Shown in pieces: positions 16,548-25,286 of a stretch of 42,291 bases of DNA (positions within the stretch are counted from its first letter, which is position 1; each line of letters begins with the position of its first letter). This DNA is from an uncultured Thomasclavelia sp. (GTDB lineage Bacteria; Bacillota_I; Bacilli_A; Erysipelotrichales; Coprobacillaceae): NCBI GenBank assembly GCA_910588165.1, contig CAJUOR010000008.1, forward strand, positions 1 to 42,291, in the 5' to 3' direction. A program made the position numbers and the translations under genes. Below the pieces are notes generated by a model, which saw only the letters and a program-made list of their open reading frames with translations, was not told the DNA's origin and did not search any database.

Positions 16548-17561
16548 TTAACTCTCCTTTTTTGATAATGCCAATGTATAGACACTTTGCAGTTGCTCTC
16601 CAATCGCTTTAAAGCCTCTTGAAAGAGCGGTCTTATAACCTGCTTCTTTTAAATCAGGTAATTGATTGTGTAACATCAATTCTAGAATTTGCACGAAGTC
16701 CTTTGTATCATTGCCTTTATAACAATTTTCCTTATCCGTCAACCAACCGTCATACACGCCGATATCTCTAACTAAAACCGGACATTTAGCCGCCAAGGCT
16801 TCTAGTACAACAATCCCTTCTGTTTCCTCTCGTGAAGGGAAAAAGAAGATATCACAGCCTAAATAAGCACCTGTAATAACATCTCCGGAAATATAACCCG
16901 GAAGAATCAGATTATCCGGTTTATTTTCAATCCAATGTCTAATCGTTGCCGTTGGCATAGATAAATTTTTATCGCCAAACCAAATAAATTTATAATCAGG
17001 CATTTGACTTGCTACCTCGCAAAATGTATCGAATCCCTTGCGTTCAAATAACCAGCCTACTGAAATAATCACTTTATCTTCACTTTTCAAAGAAAAATAA
17101 TCTCTGAAAGCTTGTATCTTCTTTTCATCATAAGCAAAACGCTCAACATCTATACCATTTGAAATAGCAAAAATCGGCTGTTTTAAACCATAGCTTTCCA
17201 ATAATGATTTAGAATATGCTGTCGGCGTTACAATACAATCACCATAACCATACATTTTCATTAACCAACGACGATAAAACGGAATCAATAAATTTGAGAA
17301 AGCAAATGAATTTCTGAAATCCTCCACCGTACTATGAGCATGATATACGATGGACTTTCCTTTTCTTTTTGCTTTTTTGACTTCTAAATAGCTTGCCAGC
17401 CAAACTGTATTCACATGAAGAACATCGAAATGCTTACAGCGATGATCTGTTGTATAATCTATATTATTCAATGTTAATGCTTTTTTTTGATGTTGAAGGG
17501 CTTTACCAATACCTGATTTCGCAATGGCTTTTTCATTTTCAAAATAAAGTTTAATTTTCAT
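16548..17561 (-). CDS. GT4 glycosyltransferase, LafB/CpoA-like
   Basis: 337 residues from the ATG at 17561, 8 nt after AAAGGG; two upstream in-frame codons are too close to that site. N-terminal ENEKAIAKSGIGKALQHQKK and the run VYHAHSTVEDFRNSFAFSN strongly recall pneumococcal CpoA/LafB, which adds the second sugar to monoglucosyl-diacylglycerol. Further GT4 marks are FAISNGIDVERF, VGWLFERKGFD and the EX7E region SREETEGIVVLEALAA (about 245-260). It acts at the cytoplasmic membrane face. First gene of the operon with the flippase-like protein and the LafA-RecX fusion. Donor sugar (glucose or galactose) cannot be told from sequence. Confidence 0.85.
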   Translation of the reverse strand: MKIKLYFENEKAIAKSGIGKALQHQKKALTLNNIDYTTDHRCKHFDVLHVNTVWLASYLEVKKAKRKGKSIVYHAHSTVEDFRNSFAFSNLLIPFYRRWLMKMYGYGDCIVTPTAYSKSLLESYGLKQPIFAISNGIDVERFAYDEKKIQAFRDYFSLKSEDKVIISVGWLFERKGFDTFCEVASQMPDYKFIWFGDKNLSMPTATIRHWIENKPDNLILPGYISGDVITGAYLGCDIFFFPSREETEGIVVLEALAAKCPVLVRDIGVYDGWLTDKENCYKGNDTKDFVQILELMLHNQLPDLKEAGYKTALSRGFKAIGEQLQSVYTLALSKKES

Positions 17562-17601
17562 TTCCATCACCCTTTTTTATCATACAACAAATTGCGCTTT
17601 T

Positions 17602-17625
17602 TTAAAAGGAAAATAACCCTTTTAA
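17602..17625. repeat. perfect inverted repeat upstream of the glycolipid operon
   Basis: TTAAAAGG (17602-17609), 8-nt spacer, CCTTTTAA (17618-17625). It lies about 40 nt before the LafB-like start, next to a weak -10 (TATGAT). It could be an operator or a 5' leader hairpin. It lacks a T-tail for a terminator on the minus strand. Confidence 0.4.
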
Positions 17626-17640
17626 GGAAAAAATAAGATA

Positions 17641-17674
17641 GAAAAAACGGTACAGTTTTTCAACTATACCGTTT
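17641..17674 (-). terminator. terminator of the pyruvate:ferredoxin oxidoreductase gene
   Basis: Minus strand AAACGGTA-T-AGTT, loop GAAA, AACT-G-TACCGTTT, then TTTTC: a 12-bp stem with one mismatch and a T-tract, 6 nt after the stop codon. Confidence 0.8.
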
Positions 17675-17680
17675 AAATCA

Positions 17681-20600
17681 TTAATTAGCAGCCATTCTTT
17701 CTAAGCGAGCACGACGTTTTTTAGCGTCTTCTTCACATTTAGCCATCAATTCCTTAGCGTGTTCAGGATTTAATTTCATTAACTGATTAAATCTGTTTTC
17801 TGATAATAAGAAATCTTGGAATTTAGTGAAGTCAGGTGCTTTAGAATCGATTTGTAATGGGTTTTTGCCTTGTTCTTCTAAACGAGGGTCAAATCTTACA
17901 AGGTTGAAGTAACCACATTCAATTGCCGCTTTTTGTTGTTGCTGATGGTTAGCTAAACCGCCTTTGATACCGTGTTCCATACATGGAGAGTATGCGATAA
18001 TTAAAGATGGTCCATCGTAGCTTTCAGCTTCTTTAAATGCTTTAATTGTTTGTACCGGATTAGCACCCATAGATACTTGTGCTACATAAACATGACCGTA
18101 AGCCATAGCAATTTGAGCTAAATCTTTCTTAGCTACACGTTTACCGCTGGCAGTAAATTTAGCGATTGAACCTGCTTGTGATGATTTAGAAGATTGTCCA
18201 CCTGTATTAGAGTAAACTTCTGTATCTAAAACCAAAATGTTCACATTTAAGTCATTAGCTAAAACATGGTCAACTCCACCGTATCCGATGTCGTATGCCC
18301 AACCGTCACCACCGACGATCCATTGTGATTTAGTTACTAAATCACCTTTTAATTCTAATAATGCTTTAATACCTTCGTTAGCTGAACCTTCAACAGCTTT
18401 GATGACATCAGCAACGATAGCTTTTTCTTCAACACGATTTCCGGAAACCGCAACGTATTTATCTAATACTTCCGCAACTTCAGGTTCAACGTCAGCCTTG
18501 TTAGCTTCGATGATTTCAAGGATACGTTTTGTCTTGTATTCTTGAGCTAATTTCATACCAAAACCAAATTCGGCATTGTCTTCGAACAATGAATTTGACC
18601 AAGCAGGACCATGACCGTTTTCATCAATTGTCATTGGTGTAGACGGTGTAGAACCAGTGTAAATTGAACTACAGCCGGTTGCGTTAGCGATAATCATATC
18701 TTCACCGAATAACTGAGAAGCTAAACGGTAGTAAGGTGTTTCACCACAACCACCACAAGCACCGGATACTTCAAAGTATGGTTTTAAGAAACCGACACCT
18801 TTAGTTAAATTAGTTGGGTAGTATTCTGATTTATAAGTAACTTTAGTGTACATATAATCAGCTAATTGTGCATGAGTTAACTCTTCTTTAACAGGAGCCA
18901 TCTCTAATGCTTTATTGCCTCTCATACCAGGACATTCAGTTACACATAAGCCACAGCCTACACAGTTGTCAGGAGAAACCTGAATACGATAAACTAATCC
19001 GTCAACGCCTTTACCCATTGGTTTTAAAACGTCATTTGCAATATCTTCCGGTGCGTTTTTAACTTCCTCTTCAGTCATTAAGAATGCACGGATAGTCGCG
19101 TGTGGACATACCATGACACAGTTATTACATTGGATACAGTTATCTTTATTCCATCTAGGAACTTCAGTTGCAATTGCACGTTTTTCTTTGTAAGCAACAC
19201 CTGATTCCATAGAACCGTCTAATTTCTTACCTAAGAAGCTTGATACTGGTAAATCGTAACCATCTAATCCATTGATAACAGATACGAAGTTATCGAAATG
19301 ATCATCACCGATACGAGCACGAGTATTTGTTACTTCTAAGTTAGCCCATTCAGGATTTACAGCAACTTCAACGATTGCATCTTTACCGGCATCGATTGCT
19401 TTGTAGTTTAATTGAACAATCGCATCACCTTTTTTGCTGTAAGATTTCTTAGCAGCTTCTTTCATAAATTCAACAGCTTTATCAATTGGTAAAATCTGTT
19501 CATTTAAAGCGAAGAAAGCAGATTGTAAGATCGTATTTGTACGACGTCCCATACCGATTTCTCTTGCGATTTCATTAGCGTTGATAATATAGAATTTAGC
19601 TTTCTTTTCAGCTAATTGTTTTTTCACAAGATTTGGTAAGTAGTCAACAACTTCTTCTTTTGAGAATTCTGTATTTAATAAGAATACACCTTCATCTTTT
19701 AAATTCTTTAACATATCGTATTTTAATACGTAGTTATCTAAAGAACAAGAGATGAAATCAGCGTTATTAACGTAGTAAGTTGCACGAATTGGTGTATGAC
19801 CGAAACGCAAGTTAGAACGTGTAGCCCCGCCGGCTTTCTTTGAATCGTAAGCAAAGTATGCTTGTGAATATAAATCAGTGTGGTCACCGATAATCTTGAT
19901 TGAGTTTTTGTTAGCTGATACAGTACCATCTGAACCTAAACCGTAGAATAAACAAGCAGTGTAGTCAGAAGTTACATGGAAAGATTTATCTTCTGTTAAT
20001 GATAAATGCGTCACATCATCGATAATACCGATAGTGAATGAGTTAAATGGATTTTCAGAATCCAAATGATCATAAACAGCTTTAATCTGACCAGGAGTTG
20101 TATCTTTAGAACCCATACCGTAACGTCCGCCGATAATTAAATCAACGTCAGTATCTTTTAAGACTGCAACAACGTCTAAGTATAATGGTTCACCTGTAGA
20201 ACCCATTTCTTTCGTTCTGTCTAATACAGCAACTTTCTTCACTGTCTTAGGTAAAACATCTAATAAATATTTAGCTGAGAATGGACGGTATAAGTGAACT
20301 TTCACTAAACCAACCTTTTCACCACGTTTAGCTAATTCATCAATTGTTTCTTTAACTGTTTCAGTTACAGAACCCATTGCGATGATAACTTTTTCAGCAT
20401 TTTCATCACCATAGTATGTAAATGGTGCATAATGTCTTCCCGTAATATCTGAAATTTTCTTCATGTAGTCTGCAACGATTTCAGTAACAGCTGCAAAATG
20501 TGTATTTTGCGCTTCTCTACCTTGGAAGTAGATATCATCGTTTTCAGCCCCACCACGTTCAATTGGATTGATATGTGGATTTAAAGCATTTAATTTGAAT

Positions 20601-21205
20601 TTAGCTACTGCTTCTTTATCGATTAAGCCAGCTAATACTTCATAGTCCATCACTTCAACTTTTTGAATTTCGTGTGAAGTTCTGAAACCATCAAAGAAGT
20701 GAATGAATGGAACTGAACCTTTGATTGCTGATAAGTGAGCAACACCGGCTAAGTCCATAACTTCTTGTACTGAGTGAGAACACAACATTGGCATACCTAC
20801 CTGACGGCAAGCATAAACGTCTTGATGGTCCCCAAAAATATTCAATGAACGAGTTGCTAACGCACGTGCAGCTACATGCACAACACCCGGTAACATTTCA
20901 CCAGCAATTTTGTAAAGGTTTGGAATCATTAAAAGCAAACCTTGGCTAGCTGTGAAAGTTGTTGCCAAAGCTCCACCTTGTAAAGCTCCGTGAACAGCAC
21001 CGGCAGCACCGGCTTCTGATTGCATTTCAACTACATTTACAGCAGATCCAAAAATATTTTTTCTTCCCTGAGCAGCCCAAGTTTCAGCATTTTCTGCCAT
21101 TGGAGAAGAAGGCGTGATTGGATAAATTCCGGCAACTTCGGTAAACGCATAGGCTACGTGAGCGGCAGCTGTATTACCGTCCATTGATAAATAAGTTTTT
21201 GCCAT
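17681..21205 (-). CDS. nifJ: pyruvate:ferredoxin (flavodoxin) oxidoreductase
   Basis: Converts pyruvate and CoA to acetyl-CoA and CO2, reducing ferredoxin; the main anaerobic pyruvate route. 1174 residues, a usual length for the single-chain enzyme. In order: N-terminal pyruvate-binding domain (AGIYPITPSSPMAE), domain II and III (transketolase C-like), two 4Fe-4S motifs CIQCNNCVMVCPHA (about 692) and CVGCGLCVTECPG (about 750), a cysteine pair in GACGGCGETPYY (about 815) for the third cluster, and the TPP domain GGDGWAYDIGYGGVDH (about 970). Strong codon bias and a strong promoter suggest high expression. AAGGAGG precedes the ATG. Monocistronic with its own terminator. Confidence 0.98.
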   Translation of the reverse strand: MAKTYLSMDGNTAAAHVAYAFTEVAGIYPITPSSPMAENAETWAAQGRKNIFGSAVNVVEMQSEAGAAGAVHGALQGGALATTFTASQGLLLMIPNLYKIAGEMLPGVVHVAARALATRSLNIFGDHQDVYACRQVGMPMLCSHSVQEVMDLAGVAHLSAIKGSVPFIHFFDGFRTSHEIQKVEVMDYEVLAGLIDKEAVAKFKLNALNPHINPIERGGAENDDIYFQGREAQNTHFAAVTEIVADYMKKISDITGRHYAPFTYYGDENAEKVIIAMGSVTETVKETIDELAKRGEKVGLVKVHLYRPFSAKYLLDVLPKTVKKVAVLDRTKEMGSTGEPLYLDVVAVLKDTDVDLIIGGRYGMGSKDTTPGQIKAVYDHLDSENPFNSFTIGIIDDVTHLSLTEDKSFHVTSDYTACLFYGLGSDGTVSANKNSIKIIGDHTDLYSQAYFAYDSKKAGGATRSNLRFGHTPIRATYYVNNADFISCSLDNYVLKYDMLKNLKDEGVFLLNTEFSKEEVVDYLPNLVKKQLAEKKAKFYIINANEIAREIGMGRRTNTILQSAFFALNEQILPIDKAVEFMKEAAKKSYSKKGDAIVQLNYKAIDAGKDAIVEVAVNPEWANLEVTNTRARIGDDHFDNFVSVINGLDGYDLPVSSFLGKKLDGSMESGVAYKEKRAIATEVPRWNKDNCIQCNNCVMVCPHATIRAFLMTEEEVKNAPEDIANDVLKPMGKGVDGLVYRIQVSPDNCVGCGLCVTECPGMRGNKALEMAPVKEELTHAQLADYMYTKVTYKSEYYPTNLTKGVGFLKPYFEVSGACGGCGETPYYRLASQLFGEDMIIANATGCSSIYTGSTPSTPMTIDENGHGPAWSNSLFEDNAEFGFGMKLAQEYKTKRILEIIEANKADVEPEVAEVLDKYVAVSGNRVEEKAIVADVIKAVEGSANEGIKALLELKGDLVTKSQWIVGGDGWAYDIGYGGVDHVLANDLNVNILVLDTEVYSNTGGQSSKSSQAGSIAKFTASGKRVAKKDLAQIAMAYGHVYVAQVSMGANPVQTIKAFKEAESYDGPSLIIAYSPCMEHGIKGGLANHQQQQKAAIECGYFNLVRFDPRLEEQGKNPLQIDSKAPDFTKFQDFLLSENRFNQLMKLNPEHAKELMAKCEEDAKKRRARLERMAAN

Positions 21206-21241
21206 ATTTTCAATTTCCTCCTTAATATTATTAACATTGTA

Positions 21242-21270
21242 ATTATACTACGGTTCATCTTTTTTTACAA
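21242..21270 (-). promoter_or_regulatory. nifJ: sigma-A promoter of nifJ
   Basis: Minus strand TTGTAA (21265-21270), 17-nt spacer, perfect TATAAT (21242-21247). Confidence 0.75.
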
Positions 21271-21273
21271 ATG

Positions 21274-21308
21274 AAAAAAAGGGGATTTTATAAAGAAAAT
21301 TCCCTTTT
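21274..21308 (-). terminator. terminator of the pyrR-galU operon
   Basis: Minus strand AAAAGGG-A-ATTTT, loop CTTTAT, AAAAT-C-CCCTTTT, continuing into a run of seven T. The upstream arm overlaps the stop codon of the membrane-protein gene. Confidence 0.7.
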
Positions 21309-21798
21309 AGTCATAAAGTGCGCTTTGATAAGCATAAAAGCCTCCGATTAGGTAAATAATGCCAGTCATTATGCCAGAATCTGACAGTGCACTCAAGGCA
21401 GTTCTCCACACTATCGGTTCAAATAAATAATCAAAAATAGTACCGTAGTCAATCAGTGTAAAATATTCTAATGCATAATAGAACACATGGCTCATAAAGA
21501 TAGATGCCGCATAGAAAATAATCGTTAAAATAGCAATCTTCATATTTCCGGTTTTAGCGATTTTTTTCAAAACTTTAGCGATGGCAACACCCATTAAAGC
21601 CAAAATGTAAGAAAAAGTAACGTGTGTAACTCTTACAAAAAGCGAATACAGAATACCAAAGCCAAGTGTTAAGACAATACCCGCCAAAATCAGCTTTAGC
21701 CATGTTTCCGCTGAGAAGAATTCAGTATTATTCTCTCTAAAATAACGTCTTGCTTCCTCTTTTTGTTTTCTTTCGTCTAAATCTTCTTTCCAGCTCAT
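21307..21798 (-). CDS. four-helix membrane protein of unknown function
   Basis: 163 residues. A charged N-terminus (about 1-30, KEDLDERKQKEEARRYFREN) precedes about four membrane segments (roughly 35-52, 58-75, 88-108, 140-158). No motif is recognised. Its ATG overlaps the galU stop by 4 nt, so it is translationally coupled to galU and ends the pyrR-galU transcript. The pairing hints at a role in envelope or glycolipid precursor handling, but nothing in the protein itself proves that. Confidence 0.75.
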   Translation of the reverse strand: MSWKEDLDERKQKEEARRYFRENNTEFFSAETWLKLILAGIVLTLGFGILYSLFVRVTHVTFSYILALMGVAIAKVLKKIAKTGNMKIAILTIIFYAASIFMSHVFYYALEYFTLIDYGTIFDYLFEPIVWRTALSALSDSGIMTGIIYLIGGFYAYQSALYD

Positions 21799-22700
21799 GC
21801 TTCAAAGCCCCCTTCCACAAGCTCCTTTAAATAATTTTGGATTTTACCTTTCAAATCTTCCCTATCTAACGCAAAATCAATCGTTGCTTTTATAAAACCG
21901 AACTTATCCCCCACATCATAGCGAATGCCCTCAAAATCATAAGCGTAGACAGCCTGACGATCCATTAAGCGTTTAATCGCATCGGTTAATTGAATTTCAT
22001 CACCGGCACCTTTGGTTTGTGTTTCTAATAACTCAAAGATTTCAGGTGTTAAAACATACCTACCCAATACTGCCATTTGACTTGGCGCCTCTTCAATTTT
22101 GGGCTTTTCCACCATATTTGTCAATTTTACTAATCTGCCCTTAGCAGGATGACTGGCACTAGGTTCAACAATCCCATACTTGCTGACATCTTTGCGTTCA
22201 ACTGTTTGAACACCGACAACACTGGCGTGCGTATCTGTGTAAGCTTCAATCAACTGTTGCAAAGCCGGTTTGCTATTTTTATTCACCACCACATCATCGC
22301 CTAATAAAACCGCAAAAGGTTCATCGCCGATAAATGATTTAGCACATAAAACCGCGTGCCCTAAACCTTTAGGCTCTTTTTGGCGGATATAATAAATATT
22401 AGCTAAATTAGCAATATCATTGATCATTTTGACTTCTGCCTTTTTCCCGGAAGCTAAAAGTCTATCTTCCAATTCATAATTTCTGTCAAAGTGATTTTCC
22501 ATCGCATGCTTATTGCTATTGGTGATAATTAAAATCTCCTCAATTCCGCTTTGAACAGCTTCTTCTATGATATATTGAATGGTTGGCGTATCGACAATCG
22601 GTAACATTTCCTTCGCTAAAGCCTTCGTCGCTGGTAAAAAACGCGTGCCTAGCCCGGCTGCCGGAATGACCGCCTTTCTAACCTTATTTATCTTTGGCAT
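21795..22700 (-). CDS. galU: UTP-glucose-1-phosphate uridylyltransferase
   Basis: Makes UDP-glucose from UTP and glucose-1-phosphate; UDP-glucose would feed the LafA/LafB-like glucosyltransferases at 13507-17561. About 301 residues from the ATG at 22700, 6-7 nt after AAAGGAGA; an ATG at 22706 is too close. Nucleotidyltransferase signature GLGTRFLPATKALAKEMLP (about 13-31), then ITNSNKHAMENHFD, GLGHAVLCAKSFIGDEPFAV with LLGDDVV, VEKPKIEEAPSQMAVLGRYV and a C-terminal YDVGDKFGFIKA. The start overlaps the end of pyrR by 17 nt. Confidence 0.96.
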   Translation of the reverse strand: MPKINKVRKAVIPAAGLGTRFLPATKALAKEMLPIVDTPTIQYIIEEAVQSGIEEILIITNSNKHAMENHFDRNYELEDRLLASGKKAEVKMINDIANLANIYYIRQKEPKGLGHAVLCAKSFIGDEPFAVLLGDDVVVNKNSKPALQQLIEAYTDTHASVVGVQTVERKDVSKYGIVEPSASHPAKGRLVKLTNMVEKPKIEEAPSQMAVLGRYVLTPEIFELLETQTKGAGDEIQLTDAIKRLMDRQAVYAYDFEGIRYDVGDKFGFIKATIDFALDREDLKGKIQNYLKELVEGGFEA

Positions 22701-23229
22701 CTTCATTCTCCTTTAGTTCTTTAATCCAGACAGAATCTTCCTTATCTATTTCTGACAAATGCACCTCGATAGTTTCATGCAAACCTGTCGGAATATTTTT
22801 ACCGACATAATCAGCTCGGATTGGCAATTGACGATGTCCTCGGTCAATAAAGACCACTAACTGAATCTCTTTGGGTCTGCCTAATTGCATGATACCCTCC
22901 ATCGCAGCTCTTACAGTTCTTCCACGGAACAAAACATCATCAACCAGAACAACCTTTTTATCTTCAACCGAAAAAGGAATATCAGATAAATCATTGATGA
23001 CCGGTTCTTTGCGATCATCACGATATTTCGTCACATCAATACAGCCATAAGGAACATCTATTTTCTCGATAGCTTTAATTTGCTTGGCAATTCGCTGACA
23101 TAAATAATTACCTCTGGTAACAATTCCGATAAGTACCAAATCCTCGCAGCCCTTATTTTTTTCTAATATTTCATGAGAAATACGTACAAGCGTTCTTTTG
23201 ATAGCTTGATCATTAAACAATTGTTTCAT
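22684..23229 (-). CDS. pyrR: PyrR, pyrimidine regulator / uracil phosphoribosyltransferase
   Basis: 181 residues. Type I phosphoribosyltransferase fold with the PRPP loop VLVDDVLFRGRT (about 94-105), the GIVTRGNYLCQRI region and the C-terminal PTGLHETIEVHLSEIDKEDS typical of PyrR. PyrR binds pyr mRNA leaders in response to UMP and also makes UMP from uracil. Here it has no pyrimidine genes beside it; it leads an operon with galU, and I see no PyrR-binding leader or attenuator upstream. GAGGTG precedes the ATG. Confidence 0.94.
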   Translation of the reverse strand: MKQLFNDQAIKRTLVRISHEILEKNKGCEDLVLIGIVTRGNYLCQRIAKQIKAIEKIDVPYGCIDVTKYRDDRKEPVINDLSDIPFSVEDKKVVLVDDVLFRGRTVRAAMEGIMQLGRPKEIQLVVFIDRGHRQLPIRADYVGKNIPTGLHETIEVHLSEIDKEDSVWIKELKENEDAKDK

Positions 23230-23249
23230 TGATATTTCACCTCACTACC

Positions 23250-23277
23250 ATTATACCAAAATCCTAATTTTTTTCAA
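23250..23277 (-). promoter_or_regulatory. promoter of the pyrR-galU operon
   Basis: Minus strand TTGAAA (23272-23277), 16-nt spacer, TGG-TATAAT (23250-23255; extended -10). The -35 lies inside the last codons of the upstream DUF4261 gene. Confidence 0.7.
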
Positions 23278-24004
23278 ACCGAAAAAATAAGGTCGGTGTT
23301 TGTAAAGCAGGACTTTCGCGATGGGTAACAGTTAAATAACATTCCCCTACTTCGATAAGCTCTTCATCTTCAAACTGACGATGTGTACTAATTAAAACAG
23401 TCGCTAAATACATCAGTATTTCATGTAAGGTTTGCATAGGCAAATCATCGGCACTGATTTCCAATTCTTCTCTATTAAAGACTTTCATGCCTTGCGTATA
23501 AACCCAAAACGCTTCATTATGGGCATAAAAACCAAAATAAAGCCATAGATGAACAGGGAGTTGCCCTTTATCTAAACTTTTCGCACCTTCTAATAATATT
23601 TCTTTACTGTAGAATAACTGCTGTTCACCTAAATAAACAGCTACTGCATTATAGGAAGATACAGTGGCTGCCAATAATTTAGTTAGCACTTTGTATCTGG
23701 CAACGGCATTGCCTACACCTCTAACACCGACAAGGGCATGACATTGGTGTTTTTGCGCAATCTTAATCCCCTCTTCAAAGAAAGGATTATGCTTGGCAAC
23801 TTGTACCATCTCTTTTTCATCAATCGGTTCATCGACAAAGCTAATCACAAACTCAAATTGTGCGATATGTCCTTTAAGCTGATCTAAGCCTGCTTGACCC
23901 TCCAACTTTTCATGCCAGAGTTTTTCATAGTTTCTCTCGATTTCCGTAACGACGATATTTTTATCTTTATACAATACAAAAGCTATACTAAAATTATTTT
24001 CCAT
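23264..24004 (-). CDS. DUF4261 domain protein
   Basis: 246 residues from the ATG at 24004, with GGAAGGAAG 8 nt upstream; a TTG precedes it. The central and C-terminal parts match the DUF4261 family: NPFFEEGIKIAQKHQCHALV (about 87-106), then ATVSSYNAVAVYLGEQ, LPVHLWLYFGFYAHN and the run TQGMKVFNREELEIS. Function is unknown; members are soluble and usually stand alone. No transporter or enzyme motif is present. It follows the MupG-like gene but a terminator separates them, and no strong promoter is visible in the 51-nt gap, so expression may depend on read-through. Confidence 0.8.
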   Translation of the reverse strand: MENNFSIAFVLYKDKNIVVTEIERNYEKLWHEKLEGQAGLDQLKGHIAQFEFVISFVDEPIDEKEMVQVAKHNPFFEEGIKIAQKHQCHALVGVRGVGNAVARYKVLTKLLAATVSSYNAVAVYLGEQQLFYSKEILLEGAKSLDKGQLPVHLWLYFGFYAHNEAFWVYTQGMKVFNREELEISADDLPMQTLHEILMYLATVLISTHRQFEDEELIEVGECYLTVTHRESPALQTPTLFFRFEKN

Positions 24005-24025
24005 CAATGATTCTTCCTTCCTTCA

Positions 24026-24053
24026 TTGAAAAAGCTCCGGATTTGGAGCTTTT
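24026..24053 (-). terminator. terminator of the MupG-like gene
   Basis: Minus strand AAAAGCTCC (24045-24053), loop AAATCC, GGAGCTTTTT (24029-24038), then CAATG. Perfect 9-bp stem starting 3 nt after the stop codon. Confidence 0.8.
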
Positions 24054-24055
24054 CC

Positions 24056-25147
24056 CTATTTTACTTCTGAAAATGCAAATTTAGCATTTGGTACAACATA
24101 TTCTAACATTGCCAACTCATATTCAGGGATACTTCCTACGATATTTTTAGCACCGTTGTTTGGCATATCTTGTAAAATGATATGCAATTCCCCTTTGTAA
24201 TGACCATATTCATTGTTTAACACAACGACATCACCACGTTTTAAATCAGCGACATTCCCAACCGGAATATCGGCATTGGCATAAGCGATACGACTCATTG
24301 TTGAACGAGCCATATATTCAGGCATATCAGCACGAACATGGTGTTTAAAATTGAAAATAATTTCCTTTTCAACTTCACTTACACCCTCTTCAAGCTTCAA
24401 GCCGAAGGTCAATAAATCACGATTAATTTCGGAAAGAGCCTTTAGCTCAGCCTCGCTTGCATAAGCATTAGCGACAATTACATCATCAACTAAGCCGGTA
24501 GCAAATAAGTGTCTGGCTTGTGCATCAATAGGAATATCACGATGAATTTCCAAAGTGCATAGCCCTTCGCTGACAGGCCAAGGTCCATATGTTCCCTTTT
24601 CCTGCGAACCGACAAAAGCGGCAATCGGAATATTATAACCACGTAATTTCTGACTGGCTTTTTTAAACAAGTCTAGGCCTAACCCACTATAACGCTGTGG
24701 ATAGAAGTTATGACAAGCAATCAGCTTAGATTTATTGGGCCGATTAAATTGAATCAAATCAATATACGGACTGTCTGAGCTGGCGTTGATTTCAACTTTC
24801 AAGCCCTCGGGATTATAAGTCATATTAGCTTCAACTGAACCATTGAAACCTTCATCTAAACGGAAGCCGGCTGCTCCGATTTCCTTAAAGAATGAAAGAT
24901 TGTCATAAGTGATGCCTAAATTAGTGAAAACATTCGGTGCTACATCAACGATAACCTCCATACCTAAGCTATTGGCATGATTGATAACCTCTTCAAAGTC
25001 TTTCTTAATTTCACCTGCCGGTTTCTTAACAGATAATAAGCAAGTAAAAACTCGTGAAAAGCCATATTTAGCAGCTAAACTTAAATAAGCCTTATCTTTT
25101 TCCAAAGTCGAATGTTCCGGATAAATTGAAATTCCTAAACGTCCCAT
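24056..25147 (-). CDS. mupG: MupG-like 6-phospho-N-acetylmuramidase family (DUF871)
   Basis: 363 residues from the ATG at 25147; AAAGGAGG lies upstream. N-terminal TIM barrel beginning GRLGISIYPEHST, with GFSRVFTCLL, EVIVDVAPNVF, GFRLDEGFNG and FYPQRYSGLG; a smaller C-terminal domain runs from about 250. This is the DUF871 family whose staphylococcal member splits MurNAc-6P-GlcNAc from recycled cell wall in the cytoplasm. No murQ, PTS or other recycling gene lies beside it; it appears monocistronic, so the substrate is inferred from family alone. A sigma-A promoter lies just upstream. Confidence 0.85.
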   Translation of the reverse strand: MGRLGISIYPEHSTLEKDKAYLSLAAKYGFSRVFTCLLSVKKPAGEIKKDFEEVINHANSLGMEVIVDVAPNVFTNLGITYDNLSFFKEIGAAGFRLDEGFNGSVEANMTYNPEGLKVEINASSDSPYIDLIQFNRPNKSKLIACHNFYPQRYSGLGLDLFKKASQKLRGYNIPIAAFVGSQEKGTYGPWPVSEGLCTLEIHRDIPIDAQARHLFATGLVDDVIVANAYASEAELKALSEINRDLLTFGLKLEEGVSEVEKEIIFNFKHHVRADMPEYMARSTMSRIAYANADIPVGNVADLKRGDVVVLNNEYGHYKGELHIILQDMPNNGAKNIVGSIPEYELAMLEYVVPNAKFAFSEVK

Positions 25148-25168
25148 AAAAATTCCTCCTTTTTTATC

Positions 25169-25197
25169 ATTATACATTATATTTTAATAAAAGTCAC
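25169..25197 (-). promoter_or_regulatory. sigma-A promoter of the MupG-like gene
   Basis: Minus strand GTGACT (25192-25197), 17-nt spacer, TATAAT (25169-25174), 21 nt before the start codon. Confidence 0.65.
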
Positions 25198-25235
25198 AGT
25201 TATTTCAACTAAAAAAAGGTAAATGATTGAAAAGA

Positions 25236-25264
25236 TTGAAAGTGCTGTCAAATTATGTTATAAC
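25236..25264 (+). promoter_or_regulatory. sigma-A promoter of the zinc-ribbon membrane protein gene
   Basis: TTGAAA (25236-25241), 17-nt spacer, TATAAC (25259-25264), 22 nt before the chosen GTG. Confidence 0.7.
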
Positions 25265-25286
25265 TATAGCTAAGGGAGTGATGATT

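Noticed and set aside
18237..18545. Plus-strand frame of 102 codons inside nifJ
   Set aside because: Antisense shadow of a highly conserved, codon-biased gene; no promoter or ribosome site.
23230..23263. Possible PyrR-regulated leader before pyrR
   Set aside because: The gap is only 34 nt with a promoter and ribosome site; no anti-terminator or terminator hairpin fits.
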